NCBI RefSeq assembly: GCF_015832195.1
Contig: NC_052018.1
Span: forward strand, 28,362,115 to 28,426,114
Direction of reading: 5' to 3'
Length of the DNA: 64,000 nt
From: Motacilla alba alba
Lineage: Eukaryota; Chordata; Aves; Passeriformes; Motacillidae
The stretch's first letter is position 1, and every line of letters starts with the position of its first letter. Under the pieces are notes generated by a model. It searched no databases. It was given only the letters and a program-made list of their open reading frames with translations, and had not been told where the DNA came from. This document shows, piece by piece, positions 13,401 to 23,057 of the stretch. Made by a program: the position numbers and the translations under genes.

Positions 13401-14649
13401 TTAGAATGATTAAAAATTGTGATTATTTGGGATTTGCAGTCATAGGTACAATACAATGATTGACATTATTCTCATAATAAATATAATTATACATCTTGAC
13501 ATTTTAGCTTATAATCTCTTCTAACTATATATGCAGTTTCCAAGTATATCTTTCATTAATATACTTCCAATATGACAGCTCTCTCACTTCTTGTTTAAGA
13601 AATATATCCTTTTAATGATATACATTACAAATATCTTTTCCAGTTTCTGCAATCTTGCTAATCTTCCACGTTTCTGTAGGTAACCATTAAACATGATCTT
13701 ATAAAGTAGCTTTTCTATACAATATTTTGTATTTGAGTCTTAAAAGTGTGTTGCTGTAATTTGAATTTATACTGCCAGAATTATAAATGTAGCAAATGCA
13801 CTTAGCTTACATGTCATGTCATTCTATTTTCTTCATTGGTCTTTGTATAAACCAGAGAAATAAAAAAAAAACCAAAAAAACCAAAACCAAAACAAAACCA
13901 AAACAAAACAAAAACCAAAAAAACCCAAACCAAAACAACTCAAATAATAATAGGACATATATTTCATGTGGGCAGAATATTCAATTGCTCTTTTCAAATT
14001 TGCTCTAGCAAAATAAAAGTCTCTTTTGGAAAATCCCAAGGTTTTTAAAGGGCATACTACCTCAGAAAATGTTGAGTGTTGAGGTGGTTTGTTAGTTAAA
14101 ACGTGCATTTTTTTAAACAGATAAGGTTACATTTATTTATGTGTGATTTTTAGAGAATAGGTGTAAAAATGACATAAAAATATGTTATAATGCAATATAG
14201 ATGTTTTAATGTTATATAAAGTTGTTGATGCACTGTTTCGAAGACTAAGAATTGGTGCATTTTCATCAGGAATTATTTATGGGACCTGACTGTTTTTTCA
14301 CTTCAGTAATGTTACATCTTCAGATTGGACTGAAGTCGCTGAATCAATTTGCTTAAGTCTTTCATTTGGGATGGGCCAGGGAGAAAAAGGGCAAGACTAA
14401 TATGGGAATTCTTTACCCATATGGTTTAATATGTCTATTTGGTGCAAGAAGTGGCAAACCAAGTGGATAGGGGATTAATTTAATAGACATTACAAGAAAG
14501 GAGATAATTGAAATATTACATTCAGATTTATGCCAAACAGGCATCCTGCAGAACACCATAAATCTTAATATTTTATAAGAAAAATATCATTCATCAAATT
14601 ATCAAAGCTTTTTCAACAAATTTCATTACTGTAGGAAGAAAATTTGTGT
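13401..14649. other. AT-rich non-coding DNA with an A-rich tract
   Basis: No gene recognised. It contains the A-rich simple repeat at 13862-13942. The flanking ORFs (70 and 91 codons) owe their length to that low-complexity tract. Confidence 0.55.
13862..13942. repeat. A-rich simple repeat, CCAAAA/CAAAA units
   Basis: Imperfect CCAAAA, CAAAA and CCCAAA units with almost no G or T. It encodes lysine, asparagine and proline runs on one strand and a phenylalanine/tryptophan-rich run on the other; both are artefacts of composition. Confidence 0.9.
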
Positions 14650-16470
14650 GGCCAGAGCTTAAATAGAGTTCAAGATAGTCAGCAGTGCGAAGAACAACAA
14701 AAAGGGATTTTAAAAAATTGTTAACAGCAAAAGATCACAAATTAAATTGATCTGTTATTTTAGGAGGTTCGTTACTTCACAAAAAAAGGGTGCAGACAAA
14801 GTAGAGAAGTTTAATTTCTTCTTCACCTCTGTTTTAACACCAGTGATTGGCCCTGAGACACTGAAGCCCAGTGTTGAAACACCATGGCTGAGGGGACAAT
14901 GAGCTCTCAGTCAATTCTGAAATTGATTGAGATTTGTTGCTCCAGCTGGATGTGTATACATCTGTAGGGCCCAATGGGATTTATCCCAGGCTACCAAAAG
15001 GACTGGCTGATGTCATCATGGGACCTCCTTTCATTATTTTTCAATAGTCTTGGGACTCTGGAGAGGTCCCCGTTGACTGGAATCTGGGAAATGCTGTCCC
15101 AGTTTTTAAAAGGAAGACTATGGAAATTACAGGCCTATCAGTCTCACTTCAATGTCTGGTAAAATTATGGAGAAGGTTATTTTGAGAATTAAAATCCACT
15201 TGAGAAACAACACAGCAGTTGGTCACAGACTGTATGAAAGTCCTGCTTAACCTACTCAGTTTTCTTTTAGGACAAAGTCACCCATTTATTTGACCAAGGG
15301 AAGCCAGTAGATGTGTTCTGGGGGTTTTATTTGCTTTCACAAAGCTTTTGATGCTGTCTCTCACAATATGCTTCTGGGCAAAATGTCCAGCTTGCAACTC
15401 GACAAGTCTGCAGCATTTTGGGTGAGCAATAGGCTGATGGGTCAAGCTCAGAGGGTTACAGTAATGATGTTGCATTGGGCAGGCAGCCAGCTACCAAAGT
15501 GGTTCTCCAGGGCTAAGATTTAGGGCCAGTGCCTTTCAAAGTTTTTGTAAGTGACCTGGACACAGGAATTGAACATACAGTACATAAGTCTGCTGATGAC
15601 ACTATCTGTGTCTGGGGGAGCTGTAGAATCCCTCATGGATAGTGAGGTCTTAGAGAGAGATCTGGGTAGACTTGAGAGCTAAGTTATCACCAAACATATG
15701 AAATTTACCAAGAGTAAGCACTGTATTTTTCACGTGGGATGAGGTAATTCTAATTACATGTACAAATTTTAGAATTAGAAGCTGAAGAACAGCTCTGCAG
15801 AAAAAAAAAATCTGGGGTTTTCAATGGATGGCAAGTTCAGTAGTAGTCAGCTGTATACCCTGTCACCCATAAAAAGGCCACCCATATCCAGGAATGCATA
15901 AAGCACAGCATCTCCAGCCAGCTGAGGGAGGTGATTGTTCCACTCTGCTCTGTGCTGGTGCAGCCTCTCCTCAGATAGTGTGTGCAGATTTGTAGTACCT
16001 CAAAATAGGAAGGAAATCAAACTATTAGAGTGTGTCCAGAGGAGGAAGACGAGGATGATGAAAGATCTCAAAGGCAAGATTTATGAGGAGCAGCTAAATT
16101 CACTTGTGTTTTTTTTTTCCAGCTTGGAGAAGGGAAAGCTGAGGGAGGACTTCATTACAGATTACAGCTTCTCCAAGGGGGAAAAATTGAGAGGGAGGTG
16201 CTGGTCTCCTCTCCCTGGTGACCAGTAGTAGTACATGGGGAAATTAAGTGAAGCTGCCTCAGGGGAAGGGGTGATTGGACATTAGGAAAAGGTTCCTCAC
16301 TGAGAGGATGGTCAGGAATAGGGTCCCCAGGGTCACAGTTCAAGGAGCATCTGGACAATGCTCTTAGTCGTGTGGTTTATTTTTAGGTACTCATGTAAGG
16401 AGCGGTGATTTGGACTCAGTGATCCTTCTGAGTCAGTTTCAGGTTTAGATGATACTGACTGATTCAATTT
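14650..16470 (+). pseudogene. CR1 LINE ORF2 (reverse transcriptase) plus 3' UTR, sense, broken
   Basis: The longest CR1 copy in the window, about 1.8 kb. It covers the C-terminal part of ORF2 and the 3' UTR. Domain order on the plus strand: the linker before the RT (about 14690-14830); the segment for 'GFIPGY...W' (14974 on); the RT core FHKAFDAVSHNML (15311-15400); GQAQRVTV near 15440; and FVSDLDTGIE leading to the catalytic box, here SADDT with ADD at 15592-15600, where intact CR1 has FADDT. A CR1 3' UTR follows, with GTGTCCAGAGGAGG near 16030 and ACTCAGTGATCCTTCTGAG near 16410. The pieces lie in several frames with stops between them, so it is a dead copy. In intact CR1, ORF2 encodes an endonuclease and a reverse transcriptase for target-primed integration; the endonuclease part is missing here. 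Confidence 0.88.
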
Positions 16471-16770
16471 GCAAATTTTTTTAGCAACAGTTTCAGACCA
16501 CAATATAATTTATAATTAAAGAAAATTAAAAACTCACTGTTTTTCAGTGTGTATTTTCAGCATAATATGTATTCCATAAGTCAGCTTATTGATAAGGTCT
16601 TCAATTTCATTACAGGTAGCTCTCCTTGTGCCCCAAAAGTCTAACACAAGGGCATGATTTGCTTTTTTAATGTTCCACCCCTCAAGAATTTGCAACAATA
16701 TATACCCTTTGCAATTGCCTTAGTATTTCCTGTCTTCGTCTGTCTTCTACGATTTTCACTGGTGTCTTAC
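16471..16770. other. AT-rich spacer, nothing recognised
   Basis: About 300 bases between the CR1 copy and the pyrimidine repeat, with no gene or repeat that I recognise. Confidence 0.5.
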
Positions 16771-16803
16771 TTTCCTTTTCCCTTCCCTTTCCCTTCCCTT
16801 TTC
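16771..16803. repeat. Polypyrimidine (CCCTT)n-like repeat
   Basis: A run of TTCC, TTCCC and CCCTT units without purines. It abuts the end of the antisense LTR that starts at about 16819. Mirror-like homopyrimidine tracts can form triplex DNA. Confidence 0.85.
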
Positions 16804-16818
16804 TAATTTCCCTGATCA

Positions 16819-17395
16819 TGTCATCATTTAACTCCAGCTGCCAACCAACCAAGCTGAACACCACCACTCACTCACTCCCCCACCAGTGGGCTCTGGGAGA
16901 CAATTGGATAGGTAGAAGCTGGAAAACATGTGGGTTGAGATAAAGCCCATTTAATTGGGAAAGCAAAAGCCATGCACACAAAAGTGAAACAAAGAATTTA
17001 GTCATTACTTCCCAGAGGCAGGCAGGTGTTCAGCCATCTCCAGGAGAGCAGGGCCCCATCACACCTAACAGTGACTTTGGGAAGACAAGCACCAACATTT
17101 CAAATGTCTCCCCCTTCCTCCTCCTTCCCTCCTTTTAGATACTGAGCATGATTTCATGTGGTCTGGAATATCCTTTTGATCAGTTTGGGTCACGTGCCTG
17201 GCTGTGTCTCCTCCCAAAGCTCAGTGTACCCCTGGTCTCCTCATCAGCATGGCAATTGGAGAAGCAGAAAAGGCTCTGTTTAAACCTTGCTCAGCAATAA
17301 CAAAACATCTCTGTATTACCAGCCCTTTGTTTAGGGCTAATATAAAACCTAGCCCTATACCAGCTGTTGGGAAAAAAATGTACTATATGCAGGGA
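16819..17395 (-). mobile_element. ERVL-like endogenous retrovirus LTR, antisense
   Basis: The minus strand reads as a bird LTR recalled as ERVL-type. On the plus strand the LTR 3' end is TTTAACTCCAGCTGCC near 16826. Then come GTGGGTTGAGATAA near 16930, CATCTCCAGGAGAGCAGG, ACTGAGCATGATTTCATGTG near 17142 (the antisense promoter region), CCTTTTGATCAGTTTGGG, and AGCCCTATACCAGCT near 17350. The outermost 5' bases of the LTR (beyond 17395) are not recognisable. It shares this order with 21648-22199 and 56943-57275. No internal viral genes flank it, so it is best read as a solo LTR. Confidence 0.78.
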
Positions 17396-18979
17396 AACTG
17401 TAAAAAAACCAAAAAAAAAACCACCAAGTGCTATTGGGTGACCTCCTTTTTAGTAAAAATTGGACATATATTTGCTAAACCACCCAGAGACCCTCACTGT
17501 ACATTTGAGACCAGAAGCAGCCCCTGAATACAGGCACAGGGAAAAGGATTAACAGAATAGGTGAAAACCTCTGCACCGGTCTGTGGCAAATAACAGAATG
17601 TCTGAAAAAATGCAGTGGGTGTGAGTCATGATGGATAGTACCCTTAAAATTTTCTGCATGACAAACACTTTGCATTATAACCTAAATTAGGTTACTATAA
17701 GAAAGTTGAATTATTTCAAATTATCAGTCACTTCATTGCTCACTAAGGAAGCAGCTAGTTACATCATCATTCTCAGTGTCAAAATCAAAAATCAAGTCAA
17801 AACTTGATTTTTGATCAGTATAATTCTTGATGGTTTATTTGTATTGAGATTTTTTATGAACCAGGGCTTTGTTGTACATTTTGTACCATTCAACCAGGTT
17901 ACAAAACCTTTCTGAATGACATGAGAGATATCTTCAAAATTGACACAGAAACAAAAATTCAACCCATTTTCTTGAATATTACTAGTGCAGTCTTGTTAAC
18001 ATAAATCACGTCCGTCAATTGATTGTTCAAGATCTTCTTCCTGCTTCTTAACTTTTTTTTTTTTCCTTTGGCCACCAGCCCCATTTAACAGTATATTTCT
18101 TATTATCATAAGAAAACACAAAGACTTACGAAATCTGAGACACTAAGTGCCTGAGATTTCCAATATGTGCTAAACTCTTTGAAAACAGCAAATATTAATG
18201 CGATTGTTAAATCTAGTGAACCTCTTCAGGCATTCTGACATGCTCTAAAATTAAAGATATGGAGAAGATAATGAAAGACTGAGGACTATAATGACTGGAA
18301 TAGACTGTGATGAAAAGCATTTTGCAAATGAGCTGACTTAGTCAGACAACTCTGATTATACAGGACTATTCGTTGTGAGCCAAAGTATCATAACATGTTC
18401 AAAAAATAATGCACTACATTTAAAAAGTAACATTTTAAGCACTTCATAGTTAAATATAGAGGATAACTTGTGGACTGTAAGTCATAAAGGACTAATTTTG
18501 TCATGTCTCACAGGACATCTGTTTGAGGCATTGAAAATGCTCTTTTACATGCTCTTCAAAAGCCAGTACAAAAAAACATTAAACGTCTAGAGTCAAAAGA
18601 GATCCTATTCACTCCTTTCCCACTGGTCAAAATATGTAATTGTCTGACCATCACTGAAATTCCACTATTACTATGTACTTGACAGAACAACTACCTGAAA
18701 ATTAAAGTGTGCACTATACTATACACAGATATTTGATATTACCAAAGCTGAATGTTCTTTTGCTGTTCAATAATTCCTAACTTAAAAAAATAATAAAAAT
18801 AGAAAACAATTAAAATAGTAACAAAGGTACTAACTTGCCTGCCACATTTTTAAAAAAGAACTAGCATTTTAATGCACATATTCATATTTGCCTTTGTCTG
18901 ATGGTGCCTATATTCCTATTTTAATATAACTTTATTATATTAAAAGACCTATTGCATAAGATCTATTTCACACACTTGC
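17396..18979. other. AT-rich non-coding DNA with a perfect hairpin
   Basis: No gene recognised. It contains the 14-bp perfect inverted repeat at 17784-17815. The remainder is featureless AT-rich DNA, including an A/T-rich block near 18781-18860. Confidence 0.55.
17784..17815. repeat. Perfect inverted repeat, 14-bp arms, 4-nt loop
   Basis: Arms at 17784-17797 (ATCAAAAATCAAGT) and 17802-17815 (ACTTGATTTTTGAT) are exact reverse complements around a CAAA loop. The stem is AT-rich. No flanking features suggest a terminator or RNA gene, so function is unknown. Confidence 0.85.
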
Positions 18980-19153
18980 AGAATCATATAATCTCTGGGA
19001 TTGAAAGGAACCTCTGGATATTCTCTATTCCAAAAACAGTTGGCTCCAGCACTTTACCAAGGACTGTGTACAGTTGTAGTTTCAGTATCTAAGTGTACAC
19101 ACTCCCCAAATTCTCTGGGTGGTTTGTCCCAGAGTTTGACAACTCCTACAATA

Positions 19154-19188
<35 letters not shown>

Positions 19189-19965
19189 ATAGGTTTTTTC
19201 ATGCATTTAGACTGAATTCTGCATTTTAATTTGTGCCCATTGATGAAATCCCCTCAAGCCTTCTCCAGGCTGAGCAGATCCAGCTTTCTCAGCCTATATT
19301 CAACTGAAAAATGCTTCAGTTCCTTCATAATTTTAATATCTTTTTCATGGACTTATTCCGGTCAATTCATGAGTATCTTGCACTGGGGAGTCCAGACATG
19401 GACTAAGACCTCCACATGTGTCTCAACAGTGCTGAGCAGAGGAGGAGGATCACATCTCTCAGCCTTCAGGGACAGCTTACCTTTATGCAGCCCAGCATGC
19501 TTTTGACCTCCTTTGCCATGAAAGGCCCATTGCTGGCTCATGGTCAGCTAGTTGTTTGCCAGAATTCACAAGTTCTTTTCTGCAGAGCTGCTTTCCAGAC
19601 AGTTAACCCCTAATTTTTATTAGTGCCTTGGGTTATTCCTCTGAAGGATTAAAACTTTGTATTTTCCTATGTTGAACTTTGTGAAATTACTGGCAGCCCA
19701 ATTGCCCAGCCTGTCCAGGCTAATCTGTCTGTACATCAACTGTATTTCCCAATTTTGTATCATCTGCAAACCTGCTGAGGGTGCACTTAGTCCAAACTTC
19801 TAGGTCATTCAGCAAGATGTTAAACAGTATTTCACCCAGTATGAACACATGGAGTACACCACTGGTGACTGGCCTCCAGATGGAGTTTTTGCAACTAATC
19901 ACAACCCTCTGGACCAAGCTAGTTTTCAGTACAGTCTCTAATGTCAAAAACCTTACTAAAATTTA
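18980..19965 (-). pseudogene. CR1 LINE RT C-terminus plus 3' UTR, antisense, broken
   Basis: Read on the minus strand from 19965 down: RT segments RPVTSGV and ILFNILLNDLE, then the catalytic box FADDTKLG (about 19747-19770), which still has both aspartates. After that come the thumb region and the 3' UTR. On the plus strand the UTR shows as GCTCATGGTCAGCTAG near 19540, CAGTGCTGAGCAGAGGAGGAGG near 19425, and GGATTGAAAGGAACCTCTGG near 18998, which is the CR1 3' end in reverse. An (AAAT)9 microsatellite interrupts the UTR at 19155-19190. Stops and frameshifts outside the 75-codon RT ORF make it a pseudogene. The 5' three-quarters of the element is absent. Confidence 0.88.
19155..19190. repeat. 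(AAAT)9 tetranucleotide microsatellite inside CR1
   Basis: Nine perfect AAAT units, with CR1 3' UTR sequence recognisable on both sides. The array therefore expanded after the LINE inserted. Confidence 0.95.
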
Positions 19966-21514
19966 TTAAACAAAATTAGATTATACTGTAGTTCTTGGAT
20001 ATGTGAAAACCTGTGATTATAAATATAAATATGTCAGGCTTTCATGTCATCCAAAGTCATACTGGCGATATGAAATTTTGATAAGCAAACCAAATTTCAT
20101 TTTTATATCTTTTATTTTAAGGAAAGCAAGCAAGCAGTGCTGGGTGGCCAGGGAGTCACCACTCCACTCACAGCACATACCACTTACAGTTTCAGCAAAG
20201 TATATATACTGTTTTTAAGCCTACAAAGCATTTTTCCAATGTGCTTGATTAGTCCAAATCAGCTAATATCAATAAGCTGGGATCAGCAATTTCATAATCT
20301 TTCCAGGTGGTCGTTTGCTTCCTGTCCTTCTTTTGGTCATCTGGAGGGAGGCCTTACACTGGTGTCTGCTACATGATTTTGTCAAGTGCATCAAGTTTTT
20401 TATTATACATAAACATTTAGTTGCTTTGTTGCAATATCTCTTAGCTTTACCACAACTTCCTCTGTTTTATTCTAAGCATCAGTCATCTTGCTACCTCATC
20501 TCTTTTACTCTACTATACTTCTTTTATTTTGATGCTTTATTTGGCTATTCGGTTAGAAAGTTTCAAATCTCTTCTTTGCATCTATTTTTGTCACAGCAGA
20601 TACAAGCATTTGCTGATTCCATTGCCAATTGACACGAATCACAAAGACATTTTTCACACTGAAAAGGAAAAAAAGAAAAACCACCAGGATATGCTTGAAC
20701 AAAGTTAAATTGCTTCTTTGACAAACCTTTTAAAAGCAATGCTAAAAATGTTAGATAAAGCTAAGTTATGTCACATTTACATAAATTAGAAGTGACTGAT
20801 AAGCTCCGGTACTCACTAGGCGTGATAATCATTTACCTGAGCTTATTTTACAACCTATAAGATAATGTCTTCTAATATCTCAGTCAAAACAAAAATGTTC
20901 TGTGATGTGTTCTTTTTAAAACTCAGCAAATTAGATTTAGAACATTTATAATGTACATATCTGGGGAAATATTTGCACCTGATATTTCATATTATTACCA
21001 AATTAGATTTTGTTATAGACCTTCTTTACATTCTGAAAGGTATACTCTATTTCAGTGCATCAGAAGTCTAAACAATCAAATCTTTGAGACATGTTCTTTT
21101 CTCAGACACCATCTGTCAGTGAAGCTATTCATTCAGTATGAATGTTTTGGGATTTTTGGGGGCTTGTTATGGTTTCTTTTTTATTGTTGTGGTTCCAGTA
21201 ATCTTTGAATTAAATAATTCATTTTAAAATAAATGTTTGATTCACCTGAATTTTTCATAACCATGTATCATGGAATGCACAGATTTTGGGATTCAATATT
21301 ACTTCTCCTTTAGCAATCCTTGTTTGCATGGGATTATACTTTCAGCAGTTTTTATAAAACAATAACTTCTACAATTTTTGAGCAGGGATGCATTGAAACA
21401 TGATATCTTGCTAAATAATTAAGTTTTGATTGAAAGCTAAGATTGGAATTTTAGTGAAAAGCAAGCATTAAGAAAAGAGAATTTTAGACACAATCTGCTC
21501 AACTTCTGATGACT
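19966..21514. other. AT-rich non-coding DNA, nothing recognised
   Basis: No gene or repeat family recognised. Several plus-strand ORFs of 70-105 codons (20003-20632) overlap in different frames and have no domain, which points to chance. Confidence 0.5.
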
Positions 21515-21647
21515 TAAATATTATATAATATTATTAAATATTATATAATATATTATATAGTCTTATAGAATGGTAATGAGAGACAGGCTGTTTATTTCAC
21601 CTATATATTTATATGTGAATATATATAAATATATAAATATATATTAT
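21515..21647. repeat. AT-only duplicated and self-complementary tract
   Basis: Two 20-bp AT-only units starting at 21515 and 21535 share their first 17 bases (TAAATATTATATAATAT). After a short spacer a second AT block (21601-21647) has ATATATAAAT-type units. Much of the tract is self-complementary. It directly borders the hairpin and antisense LTR at 21648. Confidence 0.85.
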
Positions 21648-21677
21648 GTGGGTGGACACTCTCTCATGTCCACCCAC
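21648..21677. repeat. Hairpin with 10-bp GC-rich arms at the LTR edge
   Basis: Arms GTGGGTGGAC (21648-21657) and GTCCACCCAC (21668-21677) are exact reverse complements around a 10-nt loop. It lies between the AT-only tract and the recognisable LTR body. Confidence 0.85.
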
Positions 21678-22199
21678 AGGGGGGATGAGGAAGAGAATCA
21701 GAAGGGTAGAAGTGTGAAAACCCTTGGGCTGAGATAAATACACTTTAATCAGGAAAGCAAAGGTCATGCATGTAAGCAAAGGCATATAAGGAATTAATTC
21801 ACTCCTTCCAATGGGCCATCAGGTGTTCAGCCATCCCCAGGAAAGCAGGGCTGCATCACGTGTAACAGTGACTTGGGAAGAAAAAGACCATCATGCCAAA
21901 TGTCCTCCCTTCTTCCTTCTTTTGACCAGCCTTTATTGCCAAGTATGACATTATATGACATGGAATACCCCTTTGGTCAGTTTAGGTAACCTGTTGAGAT
22001 GTGTTGTCTCCCAAATTCTTGTGTAGCCTGAGTTGCTTGCTTTTGGGTTCATGTGAGGAACAGAAAAGACCTGGATCTTGCACAATAGTGCTGCTAAAAT
22101 ATCCTAGTGTTTTCAGCACTATTTTGATAATAAATATAAAACATCATTGCAACAACTTCTATGAAGAAAATTGAGTCTATTCCAGCAAAAACAGTACAG
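21648..22199 (-). mobile_element. ERVL-like endogenous retrovirus LTR, antisense
   Basis: Same family and orientation as 16819-17395. Plus-strand landmarks are GGGCTGAGATAAATACA near 21728, CAGCCATCCCCAGGAAAGCAGG near 21828, CCCCTTTGGTCAGTTTAGG near 21968, GAACAGAAAAGACC near 22058, and a 5'-terminal segment ATTGAGTCTATTCCAGC near 22168, ending at a TACA near 22199. That end corresponds to the TGT start of the LTR on the minus strand. The opposite (3') end is degraded and replaced by the hairpin 21648-21677. No internal genes are present. Confidence 0.8.
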
Positions 22200-22539
22200 C
22201 ATTCTAAACTACATTTGTTTTGCAGCTCATTATTTGCTTTCTATATTCACTATACAACAATCACAGATCTGAGTGGTTTGAATCTGTAGTAATAGTGACA
22301 TGGGAGCACATGTTATCTAAATCCTTCCATTTCTAAAAGCAGAAATACTTCCTGATACTCAGTGTGCTGTGTTAATCTGATAATTCTAATCTTTATTAAT
22401 AGTTATAAGGCAATCTTCTGCAACAAATTTTACAAGGCAAAAATCTTCCCCTTCAAGTATTGAAAAACCCTCAAAAACATTGACACAGTCCTCTTCAAAG
22501 ACAGCTTACTGAAATCACTATTTCTCCATCTTCATTCTG
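22200..22539. other. Spacer between two LTR segments
   Basis: About 340 bases of AT-rich sequence separating an antisense LTR from a sense LTR of another family. No retroviral gene remnants (gag, pol, env) were recognised, so the two LTRs probably do not belong to one provirus. Confidence 0.5.
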
Positions 22540-23057
22540 TGCAGAGAAGCCTATGCAGAAGCAGATTGTCTGGCAGAAGTGTTGCATGGGAAGACCCATA
22601 TCAGAGCAGTTCATGAAGGATGGCATCCTGTGGGAGAAACCTGATGCTGGAGCAGGGGAAGGGTGTTAGAAGGAAGGAGTGACAGAGAGAAAGCATTATG
22701 AACTGACTGCAGCTATGTTTTCTATCCACCTTGGCTGCATGATCAGGAGGAGGTAGAGTAGTCAGGGGTGAAGCTGAACCTGGAAAAAAAACAGGAGTAG
22801 AGGTGGGAGGGGAGAGGGAGGGTGTTTTCCTTTCTCACTGTCTTGCTCTATTACAAATAGCTGTCAGTAAATTAAACTTTTTTCCCTATGTCTAAGTTTG
22901 TTTTTCCCATGACAGTAACTGGCAAATGATCTCCCTGTCTTTATCTCAACTCCTGAGCTCTTCCATCATATTTTCTCCCTGTGTCCTGTTGAAGGGTATA
23001 AGAGTGAGAAAGCAGCTTGGTGGGCACCGGGCAGCCAGCTAAGGTGAACCCACCACA
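22540..23057 (+). mobile_element. Endogenous retrovirus LTR, sense (CACCACA-end family)
   Basis: Landmarks in order: AGCAGTTCATGAAGGATGG near 22605, GCTGGAGCAGGGGAAG near 22648, GTGAAGCTGAACCTGG near 22767, a diverged polyadenylation region (GTAAATTAAAC), then TGATCTCCCTGTCTTTATCTC near 22928. It ends GGTGGGCACCGGGCAGCCAGC...GAACCCACCACA at 23057. This is the longest clear version of the family in the window; 5221-5558 carries only the 3' part. The 5' limit is an estimate. No target-site duplication was confirmed. Confidence 0.78.

Noticed and set aside
13833..14108. 91-codon minus-strand ORF with Phe/Trp repeats
   Set aside because: Translation of the CCAAAA simple repeat.
22200..22539. Provirus between the LTRs at 21648-22199 and 22540-23057
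   Set aside because: The LTRs belong to different families and opposite strands, and the 340-base spacer has no gag, pol or env remnants.
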